From Saxidomus purpurata (Eukaryota; Mollusca; Bivalvia; Venerida; Veneridae): a stretch of 64,000 bases of DNA. Below are positions 46,777 through 59,600 of this stretch, one piece after another (the stretch's first letter is position 1; each line of letters opens with the position of its first letter). The notes beneath the pieces were generated by a model. The model was not told the origin of the DNA. It did not search any database and saw nothing but the letters and a program-made list of their open reading frames with translations. Both the position numbers and the translations under genes were made by a program. The stretch covers positions 15,926,909-15,990,908 of the forward strand of contig JAFMSR010000017.1 in the NCBI GenBank assembly GCA_022818135.1, in the 5' to 3' direction.

Positions 46777-48983
46777 ATGGATGTTCAATGTATATCTCTC
46801 CCTTATGAAAATTTTCCGCGATTCCGGTTCGCTAATTTAAAATCGTTTGACTTCCAAACAAGATATGATGTGTTTAAACGCAAGGTGTCTGGGGAAATGT
46901 TAAAACCATCACGGTTTGTTAACAGTGCATCTTTGTAAAAAGAGGGACGAAACAGACTTTCCAGTTTCAGTAAATGATTTGATTTTGAACCCAACTGAAA
47001 TAGATAATGTTGAAACGGGGCAGCTTATAAAATTTAGAAATATCAGGTCATACTTAACAAACCAAAAAGAAACTATAAGCGCGGCTTCTTTGTTAATTGT
47101 TGGTTGCAGGGCATATAGGGAAATAGATAAGCTTGGTTCTACAAAAATTGCTGCCGTTGTTATTGCTAATGATGATCTAACGAAAGAGCGGTTGATAGAA
47201 TATTTTAGAGGCAAAAAGCAAATGATTGTCACTGTAACGAAGAAGGCGACTATTCTCAGTGAAGTCAATACTTTATTGGAACGTTGTGCACTAGCACCAC
47301 TGAAACAAATAAGCGAGGATTGTTACAACGCATTGCAACCAGAATGCAAGAACTCCGCAGAACTAACAACAGCATCCTCTGACACGTGTTTGCTTCCTGA
47401 AAAGTGCAGGAAAGTAGAGAGCGAAACCGAATTTCTCTACGCATCTCCTTCTCGGTGCAATGGTTATGAGTTACCCCGCAAGATTGAAGATAGGAAACAA
47501 GCTAACGGCATTGTACACAAAACCACTCAAAGTTCTCACTCCAAGATCTTTTTCCCACAAGCAGGATCAAGAACGCACAATGAACAGCAAAAAAGACAGA
47601 ACGTTTCCAGACATCTAATATGCGTTCTGCTGTTTTCTCTGACAATACACCCGGCTGTTGTGTAGCAAAAGGAAAGGCACGGCCGGTATGAAAGAAACTG
47701 ACCCCCGCAAGGTTAAAAAAGGGAAAGGTACGTTATCAAGTTTGAAATGTAAACATAAATCTTATGTACAGTATGAACCAATCAAAAACAGAAACTGAGA
47801 CATGTACAGGTATTAACTGTTTACTTTGTACATTGGCAAACTTAAAAAAGTCAACAGTATAACTCTTACAATATTGAAACATTGGTGGATATATATTCAA
47901 AGAGATTATTTTCGGATAAGCGTTACAGTAATTGTTGTCTGCGAATTTATTTGTTAATCTTACTAATTAAGTACAAATTATGAACGCTTATCTGTAAACG
48001 ATGTTTTGTATAATATGCCCTTTGCCAAATAGGTGGAAAGAACATGATTGAAGATCTGGAGAAAGATACATCACCGGAAGTAAGCCAAAACCGTTCAAAC
48101 ACGGCTTGCGATGGAGAATTCTATGAGCGGCTTTTAGAAGGAATTCTTGCTCTGTACGAGATGAGTATTATTCCTGAAGAATTCAGACTTGATGTCCCTG
48201 GACAAAACTACAATTTCAGCAAAGAGGTAAAATTTAGAATAGAGAAAATAGTTTACTATTGCTTTAAAGTTTCATTTACAAGACTGGTACATTTATTATC
48301 TGGTAAGAACAAGAGCTATGGGACAAATTTTTATTTTATGTTTTCCGGTGGTTTATCGAAATATAACGGTGGATTATATCCCGATAAACTCACTGGTCAC
48401 TCAGTGAAAATTATCAAAATCTGTTAATCGGATTAACGTCAAAAAGTATACCGAACGTACTAAATGCCGGAAACCATATCAGCGATGCTTTCTGGTGCAA
48501 TTTTTGGCATTTTATTGAATTAAACTTAGTTTGAAACATAAAATATACAGACAAATTTATATCACGATTATTTCACTCGTGAACACCAAAAGTAGTTATT
48601 TTCACTCGTCGCTGCGCCACTCGTGAAAATATCACTTTTGGTGCCCACTCGGTGAAATTATAACGTGATATTACACCGAAACCAACAATTATCCTCTATA
48701 TATTTTCTTCTGTGATTTTCATAATGAATCAATTATACCTTTACCAATTTTGACGAAAAATCATATAATAAAAATTTGGCAATGTATATTACATTAAGAG
48801 GACCGACTTTGATGGGAAGTTCGTATTTTGAATACAACTCATTTTAAACATTCGATATATGTAACTTTCGTAAATCATTCAACAGCCGTTTGTGTATTCA
48901 TGTTGAGTCTGGTTAATATTAAACAGGTATAATTTGTATATTTCAGCTGAGAAATGACTTGTTCGAGATATGCCCAACGATAA
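46777..48983 (+). pseudogene. truncated duplicate of the trypsin-like peptidase gene
   Basis: Exon 1 equivalent 46777-47727, exon 2 equivalent 48033-48226, exon 3 start 48947-48983. The ATG, both donors and both acceptors are retained. A one-base insertion near 46920 (FVNSASL instead of the conserved HLCKKRD register) and a one-base loss near 47620 shift the exon 1 frame. Exon 2 is intact and three bases longer than in copy A. Exon 3 stops matching after GATAAG, so the whole peptidase domain is gone. As it stands it cannot encode the full protein. Long open stretches mean a recent duplication; a transcript could still be made. Confidence 0.85.
48338..48703. mobile_element. insertion of about 360 bp in intron 2 of copy B, holding a nested hairpin element
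   Basis: Absent from intron 2 of copy A (7853-8168). It contains an inverted pair ATATCACGATTATTTCAC...ACCAAAAGT (48559-48593) and ACTTTTGGT...GTGAAATTATAACGTGATAT (48634-48671), with an inner ATTTTCAC/GTGAAAAT hairpin. Confidence 0.75.
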
Positions 48984-49754
48984 GTATTCTCTTGTTTTAC
49001 TATCTACGGAAAGGTGTGCAATAATTCAGTACAAAATATTATCCAATCGGAACGGGCTTTCAATATGCAACTCTCCTTTCATCAGAAAATATATATTAAT
49101 TCCAGCCAGTGGTATCTGAGAAATAGATCGGACGCGAAGGTACATGAAAAATTAATTTAAGAACAACAACACTCATTGAACTGGACCACGCTGAAACTTT
49201 GCGCGTAAAGCATTTTATGAATATCGCTCAATTTAAGTCGGTGTAATAAAATTTGTACAATCAAGTACATTTGTATCATCTCTTTTTTCTATAAACTTAA
49301 TAAATTTATCAACAGTAGTTGCTTTCTATTCCTGCTTTGCAAAATGTAAATTTGTGCTATGTTTTACATAATCAGCAATAAATTTACAAACCAATTTTGG
49401 TAATATCCAATGCTTTCCTAAATATATCGATTACAGGAATGATATACCTGTATTAAAAAGGGCTTATCGTAGAAGTCAGTATTGAATTTGGTTCCCAAGC
49501 AACCAGTGACTTCCTTAGAAACTACTGACACCGTTTTTAATTAGGTAAGTGCACTGGTACTCAGATGAGTGATTTAGGACCATCATGGCCCTCTTGTTAT
49601 AATGTATTAGGAAAGGGATTCATGACAAAGATCGCAAGTTACCACAAAAACAAACCGCAGGTACTTGACACATATACTTTTTGGACTTGTATATGCCTAT
49701 TACCTAATAGAATAAGAAAAGATATCTAACGGAATCAGTCCTTTAAATCATCGC

Positions 49755-50254
49755 NNNNNNNNNNNNNNNNNNNNNNNNNNNNNNNNNNNNNNNNNNNNNN
49801 NNNNNNNNNNNNNNNNNNNNNNNNNNNNNNNNNNNNNNNNNNNNNNNNNNNNNNNNNNNNNNNNNNNNNNNNNNNNNNNNNNNNNNNNNNNNNNNNNNNN
49901 NNNNNNNNNNNNNNNNNNNNNNNNNNNNNNNNNNNNNNNNNNNNNNNNNNNNNNNNNNNNNNNNNNNNNNNNNNNNNNNNNNNNNNNNNNNNNNNNNNNN
50001 NNNNNNNNNNNNNNNNNNNNNNNNNNNNNNNNNNNNNNNNNNNNNNNNNNNNNNNNNNNNNNNNNNNNNNNNNNNNNNNNNNNNNNNNNNNNNNNNNNNN
50101 NNNNNNNNNNNNNNNNNNNNNNNNNNNNNNNNNNNNNNNNNNNNNNNNNNNNNNNNNNNNNNNNNNNNNNNNNNNNNNNNNNNNNNNNNNNNNNNNNNNN
50201 NNNNNNNNNNNNNNNNNNNNNNNNNNNNNNNNNNNNNNNNNNNNNNNNNNNNNN
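49755..50254. other. assembly gap (500 N)
   Basis: Exactly 500 N, the usual placeholder length, so the true distance is unknown. Sequence right of the gap does not obviously continue the duplicated block. Confidence 0.98.
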
Positions 50255-50925
50255 GGCGAGAATACGACCGTATTAAGAAAGTGGAATAAATGAGCGCGCA
50301 TGTATACTTGTAGACATAATGGGCGTCATGTCAAATAGCTAGAAACAAACTCTATAACAGCTAATATGACACCATCAACAATGTTCTTACTACCAATTAA
50401 AATATAATCTATGGATTGTTATGCTTAAACGAACATTTAAACATTCACCGGAGGTGGAGGCTATGGAGGACTGGATAGTTTGCAAACGTGTATCCAAAGT
50501 GAATTACTTCACCAGCACACATCCGACAGGAGATTTTCGATAAAGCACTCTAACTTTATGATAACTGGCATAACTACTACCAACCTTTTAAAAGTTTAAA
50601 GGGAACACATTATCGGACTAAAACAATTGCTGATGGAAATCAGTCCCTTCATGTGTTGCACTACTCGATATATCATACATTACTATACTATGCAAATTAA
50701 AATCAGTTAAACGACCAGATATTGGAAGTGCCTGTGATGGTAATGTGGACGTACGGCATAACATGTAACAAAAGACACAATTGATTGTAAATGCCTACTG
50801 ATTGGGTGGTAATATACGAATGACTCACGTGTAGTAATGACGCCAGCTGGAACGTTACCTAGATTTCATCAAGGCAGTTAAAATGTATTCTGACCACGTT
50901 TCTTAAAAATGCAGTGAAAACTGCA
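50255..50925. other. no gene seen
   Basis: No supportable feature. Confidence 0.5.
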
Positions 50926-50929
50926 GCCT

Positions 50930-51055
50930 GTATTGTAACACAATGTAAGTGTGAACAGACTACAGACGACAAACAGACGACAGACAGACATACGATGGAC
51001 ACCAGGCTATCCTAAAATCTCACCTTAAGCACTTCCTGCTTAGGTGAGCTAAAAT
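50930..51055 (+). repeat. interspersed repeat tail with CTCACC...GGTGAG hairpin
   Basis: Short ACAGACGACAGACAG-type tetramers followed by CTCACCTTAAGCAC...GCTTAGGTGAGCTAAAA (51021-51053), a hairpin ending of a type I associate with bivalve interspersed repeats. Confidence 0.6.
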
Positions 51056-52116
51056 GTTAAAAATAACTTATTTCTCTAACTTGCAGAAAGAAAACCGAAA
51101 AACATCCCTAATGTGTTAGAAATAACTTATTTCTCTGACTTGCAGATAAAATACCCAAAATACAAAGATTGTCAATGTTTGAGTAGGATAAAACAGATGA
51201 AAAAGGTTATTATGAAATTTAACTTATGTCAGTCATCATGTTGGATATATATGTGTGTCTGTAGAGTACAAATCAATGCTTAACGTCTTTTTGTTTTAAA
51301 ATCGGAGTGATAATTTTGAAGGGTACTATTACATTGAACAGGCAGTTTCACATCATGACCACGGCATTGTCAAATAGTTTTAGCTTATTCATACGCTGCA
51401 ATAAGGACATATGACAGTTTTATGAAACCTTGAAGTTATACTTCAAAATGGTAATTTTTGATAATGGTCAAGAAAATGGCCTCAACTTAAATTGCTAAAA
51501 TGTTTTGACAAGATGTAAGATATGAGTTTGGAAATTGGATATAATTTATGACTATGCCTATGTTCATTTTTAAAGGAGTATAAATCAGTGAATAAAGTAT
51601 TTCTTAAAGTCATGATGGTCACTTTGAACAACAATATCATGTTAAGCGTTTTGTTGTTTTATTATGGGAGATATACTTTCCTTAGGTTTAACACCGCGGT
51701 TTCAAAACTAATTTTAAACATACTAAAACAGGTAGTATCAAATAAATATGTCGGCGAAACGTAGATGGATACATATTATTTTCTTAAAGAGGCACACCAA
51801 TACATTTAAAGACGTTTGAAATTACTTAAAATCTTTGAATAATACCTCATCTGAAATAATTAAGATTCAATCAAAAACTAACAAACAAGAAAAAAACAAC
51901 AAAGAGAAACAGAAGTAATAACAAAAAGGGTTCGACACTTAACCAAGTTATTTGGTCATTGTCTTTATATTACGACAAGATATCTAACTTATAACAATCC
52001 TGAACTGTATATCTCACCAATCAATGTCCGGCAAATTGACCACCGTTTAATTCAACATCCAATACGGCGTACATGGTGGTAACCTTTATCATAACATTCA
52101 TGAAACTTCTTCCATA
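51056..52116. other. no gene seen; one short direct duplication
   Basis: AAATAACTTATTTCTCT(A/G)ACTTGCAG occurs at 51059-51084 and 51121-51146, 62 bases apart. No gene. Confidence 0.55.
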
Positions 52117-52571
52117 TGGTCCAGCAGTAGGCAAATGTATCATAAAAAATACATGCATTACTGAACATATATTTCTAACAGAAATATTTTAATTAAATCA
52201 TCAACACTTTATTACAAGACAATTAATATTTTTTATTATAAAGGTCTACTTGAAAAATTATTTTCTTTCACTCTTTTGTAAAAATAATTTTTGCTTTTTA
52301 ATTTTACAAAACGTCTTATTTTTTCTCACGTGGCGGATAAAATGGCTGGATATGAATAAAATTTTTAAGGTTTTCATAAATTGCAACTTTCTATCACTGT
52401 TGAGGGATATAGCAATCGAAGATCAGCGGTGAGTGGCAACAAAAATAGTAGTTTACGAATTCATAGCGTTCATTTGTTGAAACTTTACTGGTGCAATGTG
52501 AATAGACGAACCAATGTAAACGAAAACTTTTGCATGCATTTTTGGTGAAACAATTACCCACTGCTGGACCA
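52117..52571. mobile_element. 455-bp element with about 40-bp inverted ends
   Basis: TGGTCCAGCAGTAGGCAAAT...ACATGCA (52117-52157) is mirrored by TGCATGC...AATTACCCACTGCTGGACCA (52530-52571). The interior has no transposase. Confidence 0.75.
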
Positions 52572-52574
52572 CCA

Positions 52575-53555
52575 TGTTAAGCAGAAGTTAAACAGCATGT
52601 TTTTCAGGATTAGTATGGTAATAGCTACCACCACATACAACATAGTTAATGTAAAATTTGATATGCCAAATATGATGTACAATTACACTATAAATAGCAT
52701 TGTTTACATTCAAAAATTGATTTTTAGTTGGAGATTCTCATAAAAATATACACATTTAAGTAGTTTTTATGTTATTTTGTTTTGAAGTTTTAATATTCAG
52801 CACAAGCAGCGGATTCCACCTTTTAAAATGAACATTTTTTTTCTTTTTGGTCTTATCGCCCTCCTCATTCTGCAACATCCGCCCTCCTTAGCCATCGGCT
52901 ATCTGTTTTCACTTAGTCTTCGCCAAACATTGCTGATAATATTTTATTTCTACTTGGATTATCACTTTTCAACTGTTTTACACCTGCATTTTAATTATTA
53001 CTTTCTCGTTTTTCCCTTTGTACCCACTGTTCACTAGATTCAATTCGTACACTTCATAACATGGGACAGTTTTCCCATGGTATTTGACGGTACTCTTTTT
53101 TTTACTAATTTACTTTGGTTAGTTTGATTTATCGATGCAGCAGCACATTTGTAAACAAAAAAGAAATCCGACTTTTGGCGTTTACAACTGAAAGTTCGGT
53201 CAAATAAAAGGCAGATCGTTTACCATGACATAAATAAATTCAAATCTAAAAAAACCCCAACAAATTGTCGGTACCAGCACAAGCTGACTGACAAACAAGG
53301 TGATTTAGGCAATTCTATATCCTTGTACGGCTAAGTAACAGAGTAGGAGAAAAATAAAAAAAAACATTGTGTTCTCACTTTGCTAAAGTTGACAAATGAT
53401 TGTGATTGCTTCTTATGCGTTAATTTATAATTAGCAAACAATACTGCAGTGGTGAGTTAACAATGAAAGTAACATAGCATAATTATTAAATTAATGGTAC
53501 TGATACATTATATATAGTGTAAAGTTTGTAGAGAGAATGTAAACCAGACTAAATT
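52575..53555. other. no gene seen; 3' flank of the lectin gene
   Basis: A 69-residue hydrophobic ORF at 52828 has no support. No clear AATAAA was seen on the minus strand directly after the lectin stop. Confidence 0.4.
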
Positions 53556-53557
53556 AC

Positions 53558-53673
53558 TTACAAAGCTGACCGTTCGCACACATAAAACATGTTTTCGTTG
53601 CAGCTATAGTCAGCCCATTTAAAATGATGGTTTCCAACCATAGCCATACAGTCCTCTTCATGTTCATGGTCAC
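53558..53673 (-). CDS. C-type lectin exon 7 (C-terminal)
   Basis: Begins after ATTTTCAG in the right phase. Encodes GDHEHEEDCMAMVGN and WADYSCNENMFYVCE, then stop TAA at 53560-53558. WAD stands where many members have WND. Confidence 0.85.
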
Positions 53674-56600
53674 CTGAAAATACAATACAATGTTCAATGT
53701 ATAACGTAAGCGCCCAGTGATATGCAATATTTTAAAGCACATTGTCTTATTTAATTATCAAATACCTTATTTCATATTCTAACACAAATGACTGCGTTTC
53801 CTTAAATATGAACATGTAGGAAATATCCGTATTTAATTTACGATACAGCACTTTTCTCCAACGACGACGTGCAAAAAGTGACGTAACAATTTGACGAGTG
53901 TTAACAAGCGCAACCAATCGCATTTTAAAGATACGACGATAGTAATACGCGTTTGACAAGTTTTGGGGTAGAACTCGTTTTAAACGTGTTACAATTGAAA
54001 CAATAAATATTTTCGTATATTGTATCATTCAATAAAATACAGTCTGTCTTTTGAGATCTAAAACAATTAAATCATCTATGCAACACACTCGTCTTTTAAT
54101 TACTACACATCCATTTAATTCAATTAAGCACAGGGACACAGTCTGTTTGAATAGAAACAATAATTGTGTTGGCATATCTAATAGTTGAATAGTCAGTCGT
54201 TCGGATGTGAGAAATCAAATTACATATGCTACCCACTCGTGATTTCATTACGACGCATCCGAACTCCTGACTGCATTTTATTCAACGACACAGTACAGGG
54301 AAACATTTACTATTTCTAAGTACTATGCTTTAATTTGATATGGTAATGCATTATTTAATTTTGCGTTATTCGTCCAACATAACCTTACTGACAAAAAGTT
54401 ATTTTTATCTTTTGACAGCGAAGGAAAATGTGATGTACAGTTTGACTACATTTTATTCGTTTCTGCAATGTTTGAAATTGAAGCCTCGTACTAAAACGTC
54501 ATAACTATGTTTAAGCAAATTGTGCTGCGAATTAAACGGGAATATAATGCAAATTATTTAGAATTAAAATAATTTCTCTTATTTTTATGAAATATTGCTA
54601 TCCCGTAACATGTCATGTAAGGTATAAACTCTTGTCGTCATCAAGTTAAACCGGTTTGGGCTCTCTGCTTTCCATACACGTGATATTAATCTATACATGA
54701 AAGGTTAGGAAACCATTCTGTACCTATATAGCTGGAAATCACAAAAACTGCTCACTTAAACACGTTTAGCGCTTGCTCCAAGTTTTTTCAATCTAAAAGT
54801 TACCCGCCCGTCACACCCCAACATTTTGATTAATTTCACTGGTCAGATTTCTTTCTGTTATTTTATCTCATTTTGTTTGGGATATATGTACTGATTCTTG
54901 TAATACCTAGTTGTGGATCAATTGTCTGTGCGTGGTAGTATTTATGCTACATACTTCATTAACTTAAAGATGTGTCATCTCCAAGTGTCATTTTATAGTT
55001 CTAGTTAAATTAAGATTATCAAAACGTTATCTTAATAATATACATCATTTACAAATATTAGTAAAAAGTATTTACGACAAACAGGTCACACTTGTTGATT
55101 GAAAGATATCAGACATTACTCTCAAGACATAATCATAAAATCTTGGATACTATTCCCAGAAACTATTTTACTAAAATGATATTCTGTTGAGAGCAATCTA
55201 TTTGATATACCTGCCAGTTCAATTCTTGAAATAAAGAAGGTGGTGTAAAATAATGTGCACCAGTAACATAATGTACATTTAGGATTAATTCTTACAGGTT
55301 TTGGGATCAACTCTAACAGAGCATGTTTACGATAATAAAATCAAACCTGCGTTAGGTTCATCATGACCCCAGTGTGTATATGTAAATGGTTTGTATGTGT
55401 TTGTGAAACCATCGTACCATTCCCACGTACCTTCTCTGTTATTGTCTCTACCTGATACCCATGCTGACGTGTCAGAAACGTCGTCGTCATCTTTAATATA
55501 TTTCACAAGTGTCAACGCATTCCAACTGACAATTGTTTTCTAAACCATTTATGGCACAAAATTATTACATATAATGCCGAATCATCAAACATCTTTCTTG
55601 AATTCATCAAAGTATTTGAAATGACACTTGTAGCACCCGCAAAATGTGAAAATGGTCACAAATTTGAAAATGGTAAAAACGTGAAATAAAATAATTTAAC
55701 CATATATGTAAACACTGTACAACTTATTTTTTTGTCGAAAATTTTATCTTTATTTCACATTTGTGACTATTTTCACATATGAGGCTCCTACATATACTAA
55801 AACGTTATGACAATATTTGAAATCAGTTTTTCAGTTCCAAATTTACTCCAATTTCAAAACTGGAAGAACAAATATCACTAAACCCTGTTAATGTCGTAAA
55901 GAACTGCAAATAACAACTAGTTAAGTACACTAATATGTCCGTAGTAAGTTATATGTACAATATTTAAATATATTGATGAAGATTAATGCATAAAAATGTC
56001 TCTTATATTTATTTAATTTCGTTAATATTTTTTTCCATAAGCGACTTCGATAAGAAACTCAATTACACTTTCTAACACTATAATCAATTCCGTGCATAAG
56101 TACATGTATATAGACATTGATAGATTGTTTCAAGGCCTAGAGGCCACATTTGACTTAATTAAAAACTAGGTCCAATCAAAAGAAAACATTGTTAATGCTC
56201 TAGAAGCCACAATTGATATCCAGTATGTATGAAAATTAGTCAGAGTACTTGTCTTGGTTTTGAAGCTTTGAATCTGGGTTGCCTGTGGTAAAACGATCGT
56301 ACAATTTTTTTATGGATGATGAAATCCTTGAAAACAACTTGTAAATACACTCTAGATGCCTCATTTTTACATAGTTACCATTAAAATAGTTAGAATATTT
56401 GTCTTAATGAACTTTAGGTCAGGTTCCAAACTAAGTTACAAGCGATCAAAAACTAGGTCGCCAAGTAAAATAACAGAAAAAAGTAATCTTTTTACCCAAT
56501 CATCCTGACAATTGGTCAGAATGTTTGTCTTGTTTTTCTTGATAAACCCTAGGTAAGGTTTTAAACTGGGTCTCGCGGGGAAAAAACTAGGACACCAGGG

Positions 56601-59600
56601 CAAATAATAGAAAAACCTTGTGAATATTCTTAAAACCACATTTTTGCACCAAATTACCATGAAGTGGGTCAGAATATCACCAGTATGTAATCATAAACTC
56701 TAGGTTAAGTTTGAAACTGGGTCTTGCCGGGACAAAAACCTAGGTCATAAGGTCCAATAATGGCCATTATACTCAGGGGAGCGATCCAGGGACATTATGG
56801 CCCTCTTGTTCCAAGTTTAAAAGGAACGGTTCAGAACATTAAAGATTGCATCATAACTCTAAACTATATACTAGTAATGAAAACAAAACACAGTATATTT
56901 CTTACATTTTCGAATCAAATTCTTGTATCAGATTCAAGATTTTGAATACGTTTCACTGTCTGAAATATGCACACTTACGTGTATTTATTCGGTGACCTAA
57001 TTCTTGCTTTAGGAAATTGTGTTCATCTGCTGTTTCAATGATGGCCAGATGAGATTTTCTATTTACACAATCACCCTGAAAGGCAAAATGATTTATCATT
57101 AAATTTTATTATCTATGTGTCAATTTAACATAATTATAACTAGAAAGAAGACAGAGTCTGTTGTAGAAGAAAATATTTTTTGAACGTTATACATACCCGT
57201 AAGACAGTTGTGTCTCTTACAAAATACCCTCTGAAACACTCCTGCTAGAACTCTCTAATTGTAAATTACAAACCGTGGTGACAAAAAAAATATTGTTTGA
57301 GAAAAAAAAACCCACTGAATTTCTGAATTTGTCAACGTTCAAACATTCGAAAGAGTATACACCTGTAAATCACTTAGACCGATGTGCGGTCATGTGCTTT
57401 GCTATATGTTGTCGTTATATTATCAGGCACATAAAATAGTCCAATTTATATTCTAGCTTTTACGAAATCACCAGTAAAAACGAACCTAACCGTCTTTTAA
57501 GCTTTCTTAAAATATAAATTATTAATAGTAATCCCTAAACACAACCAGACATAGCACTCACCAACAGCCATATTTACAAACAGAAGAATGAATTCTACTA
57601 TGAGAAAAGGGAGTATACAACGTACACACATCACCTACCATTTTAACTATATAAATGCAATAAAAAACAAGATCTGTCTCAAGAGCTGTCTCAAGAGTAC
57701 GATCTTGTCAGTAAAATGGGTTTTTTGTCTAAGAATAGGTATATTGTGTAAGAATTAAGGTGAAACTTATAAAACAAAAATTGAGGGCGGGGGCGGGATC
57801 CTTACATTGTGACCAATGTTAGTATGCTTGGCTCTGTCTTCGTTAATAGATTATTAATCCTAACACCGATATTAACCGTAGTTTGAATCAGGTTTCGTAA
57901 TCAACAAGGTTGACACAAACAAAACATGCGGTATAGGTAAGAAAAGGTGGAAAGTTGAAGAGTATTTACATAGATAGCAAGCCGGTCGAAACGAACAATA
58001 AGTAAAAGTATAATGATTCTTTGATATACCCTAAAATCTTTATAATCAGTCAATCTCGATAATAAGCCGCGGCTTGTCATATTTTTGTGAACCGGCTTAT
58101 TTTCAAGATTGACTGATTATAAAGATTTTAGGGTATATCAAAGAAATGGTCAGACTTACATTTGCTTCATTCCAGTGTCTACGATAACTTGTTTGAAACA
58201 GGTAACACGACATGCTATACATCACCCAACCAGCTGGACAGGCTACATGTATATGTTGAATATCATATTATTACAAATTAAAATGAGGATGGAATTTGGT
58301 ATAATAGTTTCATAACAGTGCGCTTGACCTTGACCCTAGTGACCCCAAATGCAACCCCAAGCTTCCTCTCCACGCAAAATACTTACACACAGAGTTTCAT
58401 TGCAATTGGTCACTCCTAGCTTGAGTTATTGAGCGGAAACCATTTTTCTATTTTTAGTAACAGTGACCTTGACCTTGACCCTAGTAACCCCAAATGCAAT
58501 CCTAAGCTTCGTCTCAACGCAAGCACCTACACATCAAGTTTCATTGCAATTGGTCACTCCTAACTTGAGTTTTTGAGCGGAACTCATTTTTCTGTTTATA
58601 GTAACAGTGCCCTTGACCTTGACCCTAGTGACCCCAAATACAATCCCAAGCTTTATCTCCATGCAAGCTACCTACACACCAAGGTTCATTGCAATTGGTC
58701 ACTCTTAACTGGAGTTATTGAGCGGAAAGCGTTTTTCTATTTTTAGTAACAGTGACCTTGACCGTAGTAACCCTCAATACAATCCCAAGCTGCGTCTCCA
58801 CGCAAGCTACCCACATACCAAGTTTCATTGCAATTGGTCACTCCTAACTAAAGTTATTGAGCGGAAACCGATGTTTGACGCCCGCCCGCCCATCCGCCCG
58901 CCCGACATACGAAATTGGCATTCTAATAAGCAGGTGTTTTATAAAAACTTGCTTAAAAAAGAGTGAAAGGTTGAACATGAATGAGGGAAGTGCCTTTTAA
59001 TGTATAGTCTATCACACAAAAGAAAAAGTCACAAATACATTTTAGCGTTATCATACGAAATATGAGATTTTGTAATTATACCCCCAAAACGAAGTTTAGG
59101 GGGGTATATAGGAGTCACCCGGTGGTTGGTCGGTCGGTTGGTCGGTCGGTCGGTCGGTCGGGCGGTCGGTCGGTCGGTCGGTCTGTTGCATTTTCCTTGT
59201 CCGGAGCATAACTTGAAAACTACTTGTTGGAATTCAATACAACTTCATACAATGATCAAGCACATTGAGAGGAAGTGCAGTGCACAAGAACTATAACTCC
59301 ATCTTGACTAATTACAGAGTTATTGCCCTTTGTTAGTTTTCCTTGTCCGGAGCATAACTTGAAAACTACTTGTTGGAATTCAATACAACTTCATACAATG
59401 GTCAAGCACATTGAGAGGAAGTGCAGTGCACAAGAACTATAACTCCATCTTGACTAATTACAGAGTTATTGCCCTTTGTTAGTTTTCCTTGTCCGGAGCA
59501 TAACTTGAAAACTACAAGTTGGAATTCAATACAACTTCATACAATGGTCAAGCACATTGAGAGGAAGTGCAGTGCACAAGAACCATAACTCCATCTTGAC

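Larger units (their letters stand above)
46646..49750. repeat. segmental duplication, copy B (internally deleted, ends in the gap)
   Basis: Collinear with 6262-8206 and then with 12394-13158. The joint falls at 48983/48985, inside coding exon 3 on one side and in the 3' intergenic region on the other. Copy B carries an extra stretch of about 360 bases in intron 2. Homology runs up to the N gap. Confidence 0.85.

Noticed and set aside
49735..50301. 188-residue ORF
   Set aside because: It spans the N gap; almost all residues are unknown.
53747..54028. 93-residue minus-strand basic ORF
   Set aside because: No domain, no splice partners; lies in a lectin intron beside weak inverted repeats at 54010-54300 that I could not delimit.
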